From assembly GCF_001719615.1 (NCBI RefSeq), contig NZ_MDVX01000001.1, forward strand, positions 682,001 through 746,000: a DNA stretch of 64,000 bases. Reading direction: 5' to 3'. This document shows positions 16,368 through 24,761 of the stretch, piece after piece. This stretch comes from Neptunicoccus sediminis. Its GTDB lineage: Bacteria; Pseudomonadota; Alphaproteobacteria; Rhodobacterales; Rhodobacteraceae. Below the pieces are notes generated by a model. The model was not told the DNA's origin and did no database searches. It saw only the letters and a program-made list of their open reading frames with translations. The position numbers and the translations under genes were made by a program. Numbering within the stretch: the first letter of the stretch is position 1; the number at the start of each line of letters is the position of its first letter.

Positions 16368-18529
16368 GCAGTGCTGTTTCCGCATCCCCGTGTCCGGGCT
16401 GTATCCCGGCAACGCTGGTTTCTGAACATGTCGCCAAGAAGATAAAGTCAAACCTGCGGTTTTCGGTTCCGACCGTGCATTGTGCCGCCTGTATCGCCAA
16501 AATCGAACAGGGCTTGCTGGCGGTGCCGGGCATTCGGGACGCGCGGGTGAACCTGTCGCTTAAACGTTTGGGCGTTCAGGCCGACGACAGTATCAGCGAA
16601 ACGCAGATTGCCGAACATCTGAACGCTTTGGGTTTTGCCGCCTACCCACTGGATCAAGAGGCGCTGGGAACGGACACGGACCCCGAAGGCCGCGCCCTTC
16701 TGCTGCGTCTGGCAGTGGCGGGGTTTGCCATGATGAACGTCATGCTTTTGTCAGTGGCGGTCTGGTCGGGTGCGACAGATGCCACGCGGGACCTGTTCCA
16801 TCTGATCTCGGCCACGATTGCCGTGCCGGTGGTCGCTTTCTCCGGGCAGCCGTTCTTCAAAAGTGCGTGGACGGCGCTGCGGCATCGCCGGTTGAATATG
16901 GACGTGCCGATCTCGCTGGCGATTGTGCTGGCGGTGGGCATGTCCTTGTTTGAGTCCCGCCAGAGCGGGGCGCATGCCTATTTCGACGCGGCCCTGTCGC
17001 TGACCTTCTTTCTGCTGATCGGCAAGTTCCTAGAGCATAAAACCCGTGGTGCCGCCCGTTCCGCAGCAAGGGAGCTATCCGCACTAGAGGTCCACAGGGC
17101 GAGCGTTCTGATTGACGGTCAGGCTGTATCTCGTGCGGTGTCGGAACTGGCGGTGGGGGATCATATCCTTGTGCCAAGCGGCATGCGAGTGCCTGTGGAC
17201 GGAGACCTCTTGTCCCCGACAGCCCAGATGGACCGCTCTTTCCTGACCGGAGAGTCCGAAGAAATAGAGGTTCTGGCCGGTGCCGCCTTGCAGGCCGGTG
17301 AGGTCAATCTCGGCGGGCCGCTGACCCTGCGGGCCACCGCTGTGGGCGAGGATACCACCCTGCGCCGTGTGGCGGCTATGGTCGAACTGGCTGAAACCGG
17401 ACGCAACAGTTATACCTCTCTGGCAGCGCGGGCGGCGCAGGTCTATGCCCCTGTCGTTCACCTGCTGGCGCTGCTGGCGTTTCTAGGCTGGCTGGCGGCC
17501 AGCCATGACGTGCGAATGTCGTTGAATATTGCCGTTGCGGTGCTGATCATCACCTGTCCCTGCGCCTTGGGGCTGGCGGTTCCCGCTGTGTCCACCGGTG
17601 CAATTGGCAAGCTGTTTTCAACGGGTCTTCTGGTGCGCCATGCCACTGCGCTGGAACGTCTGGCAGAGGTGGATCTGGCCGTGTTTGACAAGACAGGCAC
17701 GCTGACCCGTCCGGGATTTGACGTGACAACCAGCGGGCTGAGCGCGGTTGAACAGTCGATCCTTCTGGGGCTGGCGCAGGCTTCGGATCATCCGGTCAGC
17801 AAAGCCATTGCCGGAACGCTGGGGCCGCAGATGAAGGCGGCGGCGCTGGAGCAGATCGAAGAAATCAAAGGCGCTGGTGTGCAGGCCTATTTTGGCGGGG
17901 AGCGTGTGCAACTGGGGCGGGCCGACTGGCTTGGTGCGGATTTTTCCGGCACCGGCTTGCGGATCGGGGGGTCGCGTGTGCGCAAGATTGAAACCACCGA
18001 AACCCTGCGCGACGGAGCAAAAACCGCCGTTGCTGCACTGCAAAAGGCCGGTATCCCTGTTCACATCCTGACCGGCGACCGGCGCGAGGCTGCGGTGGAC
18101 ATCGCCCATCAACTCGGGGTGCGCGACATTCAGGCGAGCGTCCGTGCCGAGGCCAAACTGGAGCGGCTGAAGGATCTTGAGAAACAGGGGTATAAGGTTC
18201 TGATGGTGGGGGACGGGTTGAATGACACTGCGGCACTTGCCGGTGCCCATGCGTCTATGGCGCCATCCTCTGCACTTGATGCCTCGCGTAATGCTGCGGA
18301 CATCGTGATGCTGCGACAGGATCTGGCAAGCATTCCGCTGGCGCTGGCGGTGGCACGATCTACAGTGAAACTGTCCCGGCAGAATTTCGCGATTGCCGCC
18401 GGATACAACATGATTGCGATCCCGATCGCACTGGCGGGATTTGCCACGCCGCTGTTGGCAGCACTGGCGATGTCCACGTCTTCCGTGACAGTTCTGGCAA
18501 ACGCGATGCGCGTAAGGTTTGTAAAATGA
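16364..18529 (+). CDS. ccoI: copper-translocating P-type ATPase CcoI
   Basis: A 721-residue P1B-type ATPase that supplies copper for the cbb3 heme-copper centre. An N-terminal CPGCIP and an HMA domain with HCAACIAKIEQ bind metal. The actuator has LTGESEE, the membrane metal site is ITCPCALGLA, and the phosphorylation site is FDKTGTLTRPG with MVGDGLNDTAAL near the C-terminus. The start overlaps ccoH by four bases (ATGA), and the end overlaps ccoS likewise. Confidence 0.95.
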   Translation: MSSAVSASPCPGCIPATLVSEHVAKKIKSNLRFSVPTVHCAACIAKIEQGLLAVPGIRDARVNLSLKRLGVQADDSISETQIAEHLNALGFAAYPLDQEALGTDTDPEGRALLLRLAVAGFAMMNVMLLSVAVWSGATDATRDLFHLISATIAVPVVAFSGQPFFKSAWTALRHRRLNMDVPISLAIVLAVGMSLFESRQSGAHAYFDAALSLTFFLLIGKFLEHKTRGAARSAARELSALEVHRASVLIDGQAVSRAVSELAVGDHILVPSGMRVPVDGDLLSPTAQMDRSFLTGESEEIEVLAGAALQAGEVNLGGPLTLRATAVGEDTTLRRVAAMVELAETGRNSYTSLAARAAQVYAPVVHLLALLAFLGWLAASHDVRMSLNIAVAVLIITCPCALGLAVPAVSTGAIGKLFSTGLLVRHATALERLAEVDLAVFDKTGTLTRPGFDVTTSGLSAVEQSILLGLAQASDHPVSKAIAGTLGPQMKAAALEQIEEIKGAGVQAYFGGERVQLGRADWLGADFSGTGLRIGGSRVRKIETTETLRDGAKTAVAALQKAGIPVHILTGDRREAAVDIAHQLGVRDIQASVRAEAKLERLKDLEKQGYKVLMVGDGLNDTAALAGAHASMAPSSALDASRNAADIVMLRQDLASIPLALAVARSTVKLSRQNFAIAAGYNMIAIPIALAGFATPLLAALAMSTSSVTVLANAMRVRFVK

Positions 18530-18678
18530 ATGTACTGGCTGTTCTGATCCCTGTGTCCCTGATCCTTGGCGGGGTCGGCTTGGTGGGGTTTTTGTGGACC
18601 GTGCGCAATGCGCAATATGACGACCCAGAAGGCAGCGCGGCGCGCATCCTGCTGGACGATGACACGCCGACAGACTAG
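18526..18678 (+). CDS. ccoS: cbb3-type cytochrome oxidase assembly protein CcoS
   Basis: A 50-residue single-helix membrane protein (MNVLAVLIPVSLILGG at the start, then FLWTVRNAQYDDPEG). The YDDPEG motif after the helix is characteristic of CcoS, needed for cofactor insertion into the cbb3 oxidase. The ATG overlaps the ccoI stop (ATGA, 18526-18529). Confidence 0.93.
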   Translation: MNVLAVLIPVSLILGGVGLVGFLWTVRNAQYDDPEGSAARILLDDDTPTD

Positions 18679-18679
18679 C

Positions 18680-18705
18680 CGCGCGGCGCAAATACCCGCC
18701 GCGCG
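18680..18705 (+). terminator. hairpin after ccoS
   Basis: A perfect 9-bp GC stem (18680-18688 with 18697-18705, arm CGCGCGGCG) with an eight-base loop lies just after the ccoS stop. No T-tract follows, so it may be only a weak or factor-assisted terminator. Confidence 0.5.
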
Positions 18706-18836
18706 ACAGGGGCCATTCCCACTTCCACAGGGGCGGAAATTGCTGTAATCCCGAAAACAGGCAAGCAGAACAGCCCTGCTGCGGTGCGCTTATGCGCTGT
18801 AGAAACAGGGATCAAGACCGGTAAGGGAGAGTGGAT

Positions 18837-19613
18837 ATGGCGTTCAAGGACGGGATTCTGGACAATTATCTCCATGAGCGGCATTTCCTGCAAACCGTCT
18901 ATATGCCTGCGTTCCAACCGGCAGGACGCAGTTTTGTCTATATGAAAAACCACAAGGCGGCCTGCACAACCGTGATCGCCACATTGATGGCGCATCTGCT
19001 GGCAGAGATGGGCGACAACCGCGATATTTCCATGCAGAACGTGCATAAACCGCCGATGGATGTGATCCACGCGGGCAAGCGCACCCTGTCGCTGGAGCGT
19101 GCCTTGAATGCGCTGCAATCCCCTGAAGTGTTCCGCTTTACGGCGGTGCGCGAACCGGTCAGCCGCACCGTGAGCGCATGGGCCGACAAAGTGGCAGGGC
19201 AGGGCGCGAAGAAGCACAAGCTGATGGACAAACTCGGGCGCCCCAAAGACGAAGACCTCAGCCTGTCGGCCTTTCTGGATGTGCTGGCCCACAACCCCGA
19301 AGCGCTTGACGTGGATCGCCACTGGCGCCCCCAGAGCAAGGAAATCTCTTGGGGGCTGATTAACTACGATGTGGTCGGGACCACGGATGATCTGGAACCG
19401 GCCTTGCAAGACATCGTTTCGGCCTGTTTTGGCAAGGCGCAGCCGATGGTGCAGGACACTCGCAGCTCGCTCGGGCATAAAACCTCCAGCAAAGAACTGG
19501 TGGCAGGGCTGACACGCAAGGACCGGCGCAACATCGAGCGGGCTTTTGCCGCCGACCTTGAGATGTACGAGTCTGTCAAAAGCCGCCAGATACAAACGGT
19601 GCTCGCCCTATGA
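18837..19613 (+). CDS. sulfotransferase family 2 protein
   Basis: A 258-residue protein with the outline of a PAPS-dependent sulfotransferase. The N-terminal KNHKAACTTV stands where the 5'-phosphosulfate loop is expected, and VREPVSRTVSAW is a good 3'-phosphate-binding motif. AAGGGAGA (18823-18830) favours the ATG at 18837 over a GTG at 18831. It overlaps the next gene by four bases, so the two proteins probably work together. The acceptor is unknown. No signal peptide is seen, so it is probably cytoplasmic. Confidence 0.78.
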   Translation: MAFKDGILDNYLHERHFLQTVYMPAFQPAGRSFVYMKNHKAACTTVIATLMAHLLAEMGDNRDISMQNVHKPPMDVIHAGKRTLSLERALNALQSPEVFRFTAVREPVSRTVSAWADKVAGQGAKKHKLMDKLGRPKDEDLSLSAFLDVLAHNPEALDVDRHWRPQSKEISWGLINYDVVGTTDDLEPALQDIVSACFGKAQPMVQDTRSSLGHKTSSKELVAGLTRKDRRNIERAFAADLEMYESVKSRQIQTVLAL

Positions 19614-20518
19614 ACAAGCCAACCCAGATTGACCTGCAAAACCATCTCGCCAGTGTCGGTGGGGAAAAAGGCTTTTTTGAAGAGCTAGGCAACCAGCATT
19701 CCGCCCTCTTCGTGCAAGGTGAAGGGCAGGGCGGTAAAACCCTGTTCGTGACCTTTGAAAACCTCGATGATGTGGCCAAAGACGCCGAACACCGGATGCC
19801 TTGGGGGTATAATTTTGTGACAGGGCAGGGTTGGTCCATGCTTGGGATGATGGCCCATGGCTGGACATGGTACCGCGACGAAGCCGTGTTCGATTTCTTC
19901 GACCGCCTGCGCGATGAAGGTTTTTTCAAGCAGTTTGACAATGTCCTGTTCTACGGTGCCTCAATGGGCGCTTATGCAGCAAGCGTGTTTAACGCCGCCG
20001 CCCCCGGTTCAACCGTGATCCTGCTGTCCCCGCAAGCCACGCTCAGCCGCGATGTGGCGTCTTGGGAGACCCGTTACCGCAAGGCATGGGCACGGGATTT
20101 TTCCTCGCGCTATGGCTACGGGCCGGTCGAATCCTTGCAGGCCAAGCAAGTGCACCTGTTCTACGATCCACAAGCCAGCCTCGACGCGATGCACGCCGCC
20201 CTGTTTCAGGGCGAAAACGTGCGCAAGTATAAATGCCGCTTCATGGGCCACCGCATCGCCTCGCTCTGGCAGCAGATGGGCGTGCTCAAACAGGTCGTGC
20301 TCGGCTGTGTGGAGGACACGCTGACAACGGCTGCGTTCTACGGAATGATGCGGGCCAGATTGCACAACCACCGCTATCAAAAGGAAATGCTGAACCGGCT
20401 GCTGGAAAAGAACCGCCCCCATCTGGTAGCACGCTACACCCGCGCGGTCCTCAACACCCGAGGCGGCCCCAACTTCCGCAAAGCCCTGCGTGCGGCAGAA
20501 GAGCAGATGAAGTCTTAG
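19610..20518 (+). CDS. alpha/beta-hydrolase-fold protein paired with a sulfotransferase
   Basis: A 302-residue protein of unassigned function. A nucleophile-elbow motif GASMG (S118) follows a hydrophobic strand NVLFY. LFYDPQ and FMGHRIAS later in the chain could supply the Asp and His of a catalytic triad. The C-terminal region is rich in Lys/Arg helices. The start overlaps the sulfotransferase stop (ATGA). I recall relatives in Rhodobacteraceae carrying a misleading PAPS-reductase label; no PAPS reductase motif is visible. A (thio)esterase or acyl-transfer role linked to the sulfotransferase product is possible but unproven. Confidence 0.62.
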   Translation: MNKPTQIDLQNHLASVGGEKGFFEELGNQHSALFVQGEGQGGKTLFVTFENLDDVAKDAEHRMPWGYNFVTGQGWSMLGMMAHGWTWYRDEAVFDFFDRLRDEGFFKQFDNVLFYGASMGAYAASVFNAAAPGSTVILLSPQATLSRDVASWETRYRKAWARDFSSRYGYGPVESLQAKQVHLFYDPQASLDAMHAALFQGENVRKYKCRFMGHRIASLWQQMGVLKQVVLGCVEDTLTTAAFYGMMRARLHNHRYQKEMLNRLLEKNRPHLVARYTRAVLNTRGGPNFRKALRAAEEQMKS

Positions 20519-20577
20519 ATCGGGTCGATCAAATAGCATTTGTTGCCCCGCTCCCCATTCGCGGCTGCAAATTACAT

Positions 20578-21609
20578 TTACGTCAGCCGAATGGTTGATC
20601 CGCGAGCGGCCAGAAGCAAATCACATTCGAAGGCGTTCGAGTTGTCTGGCAGCTGGGCAACGGAATCCAGAATGAGTCTTGCGGCAACCATACCTATTTG
20701 CTTTGCGGGTATCCGGATTGTTGAAATAGACGGTTCAAATTCTGCTGATCCCTTAAAATCCCCGATCCCCATCACTGACAAATGTTGCGGAACGTCCAGA
20801 CCGATGTGTCGGGCGGCAAACAGAACGCCCTGCGCGATAATGTCATTGCCGCAGAGAATTGCAGTTGGCCGGTTGATCTGTTGTAGCATCGTTGCGCTGG
20901 CGCGTTTTGCCTCCGCGATGCTATAGGGCGCTTCAAGGCGCCATTCTGTTGGCACGTTAATTCCGGCGCTTTGCAAGGCTTCCAGTGCGCCTTCCAGCCG
21001 GTCTTTGGCGCGGTCGTTCCCGTCCGTTTCCGGAAAGACCAAACCGATCTCGCGGTGTCCCAGATCTATAAGGTGCTGTGCGGCCATGCGTCCGGCTTTG
21101 GAGTTTTGCACACCGACGCAAGGCAACCGTGCACCCTGCGCATAATTCCAGATCGCAACGGCAGGCAGTTCCTGCTGCTCTATCAGCTTGTACGAGGCGT
21201 CGGAGTGCTCCAACCCGATCACAGCGATACCGTCCACGCGGTGTTCCATCAATTTCCGCAGCATTTGATATTCGCGTTCCAGATCAAATCCATGAGACGC
21301 GATGAGCATTGTGAATCCGTTTTCGTCCAGTTCAGCCGAAAACGACTGGATGAGTTCGGCAAAGATCGCATTGTCGATTGTGGGAACCACAAGGCCGATA
21401 GTAGCGGTGCGTCTTCCGTGCATAACCTGTGCGGCGCGATTGCGGATATACCCTACGCGCTGCACGGCGCGGTCGATTTTTTTGCGAGTCGCCGGTTTCA
21501 GCAGTTCGGGATGATTGAAGCTGCGAGAGACCGTGGAAATAGAGACGCCGGCGGCTTGGGCAACGTCCACAATATCAGGCTTATTAATTGTTTTAGAACG
21601 ATTATTCAC
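20578..21609 (-). CDS. LacI family transcriptional regulator
   Basis: A 343-residue LacI/GalR-type regulator. The helix-turn-helix is DVAQAAGVSISTVSRSFNHP near residues 13-32, with a hinge ATRKKIDRAVQRVGYIRN, followed by a periplasmic-binding-protein-like effector domain (TIGLVVPTIDNAIFAELIQS, LCGNDIIAQGVLFAARHIGL). It diverges from the TTT transporter/ligase operon with about 100 bases between, so it most likely controls that operon in response to its substrate. It ends convergent with the preceding pair. Confidence 0.92.
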   Translation of the reverse strand: MNNRSKTINKPDIVDVAQAAGVSISTVSRSFNHPELLKPATRKKIDRAVQRVGYIRNRAAQVMHGRRTATIGLVVPTIDNAIFAELIQSFSAELDENGFTMLIASHGFDLEREYQMLRKLMEHRVDGIAVIGLEHSDASYKLIEQQELPAVAIWNYAQGARLPCVGVQNSKAGRMAAQHLIDLGHREIGLVFPETDGNDRAKDRLEGALEALQSAGINVPTEWRLEAPYSIAEAKRASATMLQQINRPTAILCGNDIIAQGVLFAARHIGLDVPQHLSVMGIGDFKGSAEFEPSISTIRIPAKQIGMVAARLILDSVAQLPDNSNAFECDLLLAARGSTIRLT

Positions 21610-21626
21610 GACATTATCCTGATTTT

Positions 21627-21654
21627 ATGAAAACATTTGCAAAACTATTTTCAT
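21627..21654. promoter_or_regulatory. candidate LacI-type operator
   Basis: The arms ATGAAAA (21627-21633) and TTTTCAT (21648-21654) flank a core TTTGCAAA. The whole is an imperfect palindrome between the divergent starts of the LacI gene and tctA. Position is right, but the match to a LacI family consensus is only suggestive. Confidence 0.4.
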
Positions 21655-21707
21655 CTCTTAGGCTGAAAAGTCAAGACTGCGGTAAGGCTGGTCGGGGGGA
21701 AGAAAGC

Positions 21708-23219
21708 TTGGAATTTCTGTACTACTTTGCGGATGTGTTCACGCCCTTGTCGTTTGGGCTATTACTCCTTGGAACGATCGGCGGACTGATCCTTGGTGCA
21801 ACGCCCGGCCTATCGCCAACGATGGCGGTTGCGTTGCTGATTCCGTTCACATTTCACCTACCGGCGACCCAAGGGCTTATCCTGCTTGGCGCGGCCTACA
21901 CATCGACAGTTGCAGGCGGTGCGGTCAGTGCGATCCTGCTCAAGATACCGGGGGCACCCGCCAATATTGCTACCACACTAGACGGTCACCCTATGGCGCG
22001 GCAGGGCAAGGGGGCCAAAGCGTTGCAGCTGAGCTTTCTTGCGTCTGCTGTCGGGGGCGTCTTTGGCGTCCTGCTTTTGATTTTCCTTACTCCGCTTCTG
22101 TCTGAATGGGCTTTGGCCTTCGGCCCAAGCCATCTGTTCTGGTTAGCCATTCTGGGGGTTACCGTCATCGGCTCGCTCGACAGCGCCTCGGTTGTGAAAG
22201 GGTTGCTGTCAGGTTGTATCGGCCTCTGGCTCGCGACTATCGGCTTTGATGACATTATGGGCGCACAGCGGTTTATCTTTCACCCCTCCCTTGGCGGCGG
22301 GATAAACATCATTGCAGCCCTCATCGGGTTGTTTGCGATCCCCCAAGTGATAACCATGTTTGCAAAAGGCCGACAGGACAACAGTGCCGAGGTTCTCGTG
22401 GTTGAAAAGCACTCTATCAGAGATGCCATCCGCGAAATGATGCGCCGCCCCAAGGCGCTGACCATCGGAACTCTCACAGGGTCGATCATCGGACTCATTC
22501 CCGGGGTCGGCGGTCAGATCGCCGGACTGGTAGCCTATGATCAGACCAAGAAATTCAGCTCGGAACCTGAGAGATTTGGCAGGGGCCATAGCGAGGGGGT
22601 TATCGCGGCGGAGGCTGCCAACAATGCTATGGTCGGGCCAAGCCTCGTGCCATTGCTGACCTTGTCAATTCCCGGTTCCCCCACTGCGGCAGTTTTGCTT
22701 GGCGGGCTTTTGATCCACGGAATTTTTCCGGGCTCCGATCTGTTTGACAATCACCCCGATGTTGCCTGGACGTTTATCAATTCCATGCTGATCGGGCAGG
22801 TTCTTATGTGCATCTTTGGCCTTTATGTGGCGGGGCTGGCAGCGCGGGTCGCACAGGTTCCGCAAAGCGTTATGGCTGCGATTGTGCTCGGGCTGGCGGT
22901 GTTTGGCAGCTATTCCGTCCAGTCGAGCATGGGCGATGTCTATGTGATGGCCTCGCTTGGGGTGATGATGTATTTTCTGGAGCGTTTCGGCTTTTCGGCT
23001 GCGCCGCTTGTGCTGGGGCTGATCCTTGGACCCATTGCCGAAGCAAATTTCATTCAGGGAAGCATGATCGCAAATGCGACAAACGGCATGGCACCCTACT
23101 TCCTGTCGGGTGCGCTGAATATCTCGTTGATCGTTATTGTGATCGCGTCTGTCGCCTATTCGGCTTGGATGGAACTACGCTCACGACGTTATACTTCAAA
23201 AGAGGAGATCATTGGATGA
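21708..23219 (+). CDS. tripartite tricarboxylate transporter permease, TctA family
   Basis: A 503-residue large membrane subunit of a TTT transporter. Many hydrophobic helices are present along with family motifs GATPGLSPTMAVALLIPFTF and IPGVGGQIAGLVAYDQTKKF. I chose TTG at 21708 because GGGGGGAAG precedes it at about seven bases and the protein then begins LEFLYYF as in relatives. An ATG at 21627 would add 27 residues, lacks a Shine-Dalgarno sequence and overlaps the candidate operator. It overlaps tctB by four bases. The substrate is probably a small carboxylate, given the CoA ligase downstream. Confidence 0.9.
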   Translation: MEFLYYFADVFTPLSFGLLLLGTIGGLILGATPGLSPTMAVALLIPFTFHLPATQGLILLGAAYTSTVAGGAVSAILLKIPGAPANIATTLDGHPMARQGKGAKALQLSFLASAVGGVFGVLLLIFLTPLLSEWALAFGPSHLFWLAILGVTVIGSLDSASVVKGLLSGCIGLWLATIGFDDIMGAQRFIFHPSLGGGINIIAALIGLFAIPQVITMFAKGRQDNSAEVLVVEKHSIRDAIREMMRRPKALTIGTLTGSIIGLIPGVGGQIAGLVAYDQTKKFSSEPERFGRGHSEGVIAAEAANNAMVGPSLVPLLTLSIPGSPTAAVLLGGLLIHGIFPGSDLFDNHPDVAWTFINSMLIGQVLMCIFGLYVAGLAARVAQVPQSVMAAIVLGLAVFGSYSVQSSMGDVYVMASLGVMMYFLERFGFSAAPLVLGLILGPIAEANFIQGSMIANATNGMAPYFLSGALNISLIVIVIASVAYSAWMELRSRRYTSKEEIIG

Positions 23220-23686
23220 GTATGCCAAGCCTTCCCCGAATCCAGCACATTCTGGCATCGGGCGTCGTCGCCGCGGTTGGTCTCTGGGTTGCCTCGATCA
23301 GCTACACTGCACAGCCTTCCGAAGCGTTCCTATTCCCGCGGATGATCTCGACGGTCTTTGTCCTTCTCGCGCTTTGGACCTTCTTCAAGGCCGTTCTGGG
23401 CTGGACGAAGGTTGGCAACGGTATTTCCGCGCGCCAGTTGGTAAATCTGGCGCCCGGCCTTGCGATTGCACTCATCTACATCTTCTGGGCCGCCAAAGCC
23501 GTCGGCTTTTACACCGCAGGAACCGCCGCCTTCTTCATCTTACTTACACTTTACGATCCTGCGCCCCACAACGCGCTAAAAAGCTGGATCAAACGCATAG
23601 TCATTACAGCAGGCTATCTTCTTGTTATGTATGGACTCTTTGCAAAGCTGCTAAAGGTTTACACGCCAAGAGAGATTTTTTTCTAA
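23216..23686 (+). CDS. tripartite tricarboxylate transporter small membrane subunit, TctB family
   Basis: A 156-residue membrane protein with four hydrophobic segments (HILASGVVAAVGLWVAS, MISTVFVLLALWTFF, LAIALIYIFWAAKAVGFYT, ITAGYLLVMYGLF), the usual TctB layout. The ATG at 23216 overlaps the TctA stop (ATGA) after AGAGGAGATC, supporting coupled synthesis of the two membrane subunits. Confidence 0.85.
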   Translation: MSMPSLPRIQHILASGVVAAVGLWVASISYTAQPSEAFLFPRMISTVFVLLALWTFFKAVLGWTKVGNGISARQLVNLAPGLAIALIYIFWAAKAVGFYTAGTAAFFILLTLYDPAPHNALKSWIKRIVITAGYLLVMYGLFAKLLKVYTPREIFF

Positions 23687-23739
23687 CCAGACTGCCGGCA
23701 AGGCAGCGTTCACATCAACAATCCTAGGGAGGACGAATT

Positions 23740-24702
23740 ATGAGACATCTTATAGCAAGCGCCGCATTGGCCCTGACGGCTCTGACGGGCACAACTACCT
23801 TGGCGGAAGGGTATCCCGAAAGGCCCGTCATGATGATGGTCAGCTACGGTGCAGGCGGTGCGACCGACTTTCAGGCGCGTATCGTAACGATGACAGCCGG
23901 AAACGAAGATGCACTTGGCATGCCGGTCGCGATCATTAACAAACCGGGCGCGGGGGGGCGCGTCGGTTGGAACTGGTTTGCAACACAAGCGGATGCGGAC
24001 GGCTACACCCTTGCAGCTTACAACATCCCCCATTTTATCGCCCAGTCGGTGAAGGGTGGTGTCGAATATTCGGCAGAGAGTTTTGAGCCTATCGCCAACT
24101 GGGGCGCTGATCCTGCCGTGTTCGTCGTAGCGGCGGACAGTCCGATGAATTCAATGAACGACGTGGTAAATTACGCCAAGGAAAACCCCGCAAAGCTGAC
24201 ATTCTCCGGTGCGGGGCTTTTTGTGGGCCATCACATTGCAGCCTTGCAACTGGAAAAAACTGCGGGGGTTAAAATGGCCTACATCCCGACCAAAGGCGGT
24301 GGTGCGGCTGCGATGAAAGCGGTGATTGCAGGCGACGTTATGGGCGGAGTGAACAACCTGTCCGATGCTTTCCGTGCGCAGCAAGCTGGCAATGTCAAGA
24401 TTCTCGGCGTGTTCGATCTGGAGCGTAACGCATTTCTACCGGATGTCCCTACACTTAAAGAGCAAGGCTACGACATCGACAATGCCAGTGTGAATTTCCG
24501 CGGGATCATGGTCCCGAAAGGAACCCCGCCGGAGGTTATCGACAAGCTCGCCGCTGTTGTGCCGGAAATGTTCAAGAATGCGCGCGTTGCCTCGAAGATG
24601 AAAGCAGGTGGATCGCCTATGCACATCATGACCCGTGATGAAGTGAAAGAGATGTGGGCCGCCCGCGAAGAGACTCTCAAGGAACTGCTTGCAGGTCTGT
24701 GA
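23740..24702 (+). CDS. tripartite tricarboxylate transporter substrate-binding protein, TctC family
   Basis: A 320-residue periplasmic binding protein (Bug/TctC family). The signal peptide ends near TTTLA (residue 22), then EGYPERPVMMMVSYGAGG, the typical YP-rP-I opening. NKPGAGGRVGW and TFSGAGLFVGHH are further family landmarks. AGGGAGGACG precedes the ATG. It captures the carboxylate imported by the TctA/TctB subunits encoded upstream. Confidence 0.92.
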   Translation: MRHLIASAALALTALTGTTTLAEGYPERPVMMMVSYGAGGATDFQARIVTMTAGNEDALGMPVAIINKPGAGGRVGWNWFATQADADGYTLAAYNIPHFIAQSVKGGVEYSAESFEPIANWGADPAVFVVAADSPMNSMNDVVNYAKENPAKLTFSGAGLFVGHHIAALQLEKTAGVKMAYIPTKGGGAAAMKAVIAGDVMGGVNNLSDAFRAQQAGNVKILGVFDLERNAFLPDVPTLKEQGYDIDNASVNFRGIMVPKGTPPEVIDKLAAVVPEMFKNARVASKMKAGGSPMHIMTRDEVKEMWAAREETLKELLAGL

Positions 24703-24761
24703 ACCGAGAAACCAAAGGCTGGGGCGGATCGCGCCCTAGCCAAACCAGAAGGAATTTTGCG

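Noticed and set aside
16364-18529. Separate heavy-metal resistance locus
   Set aside because: The P-type ATPase lies inside ccoGHIS with coupled starts, so it is CcoI rather than a stand-alone copper-resistance pump.
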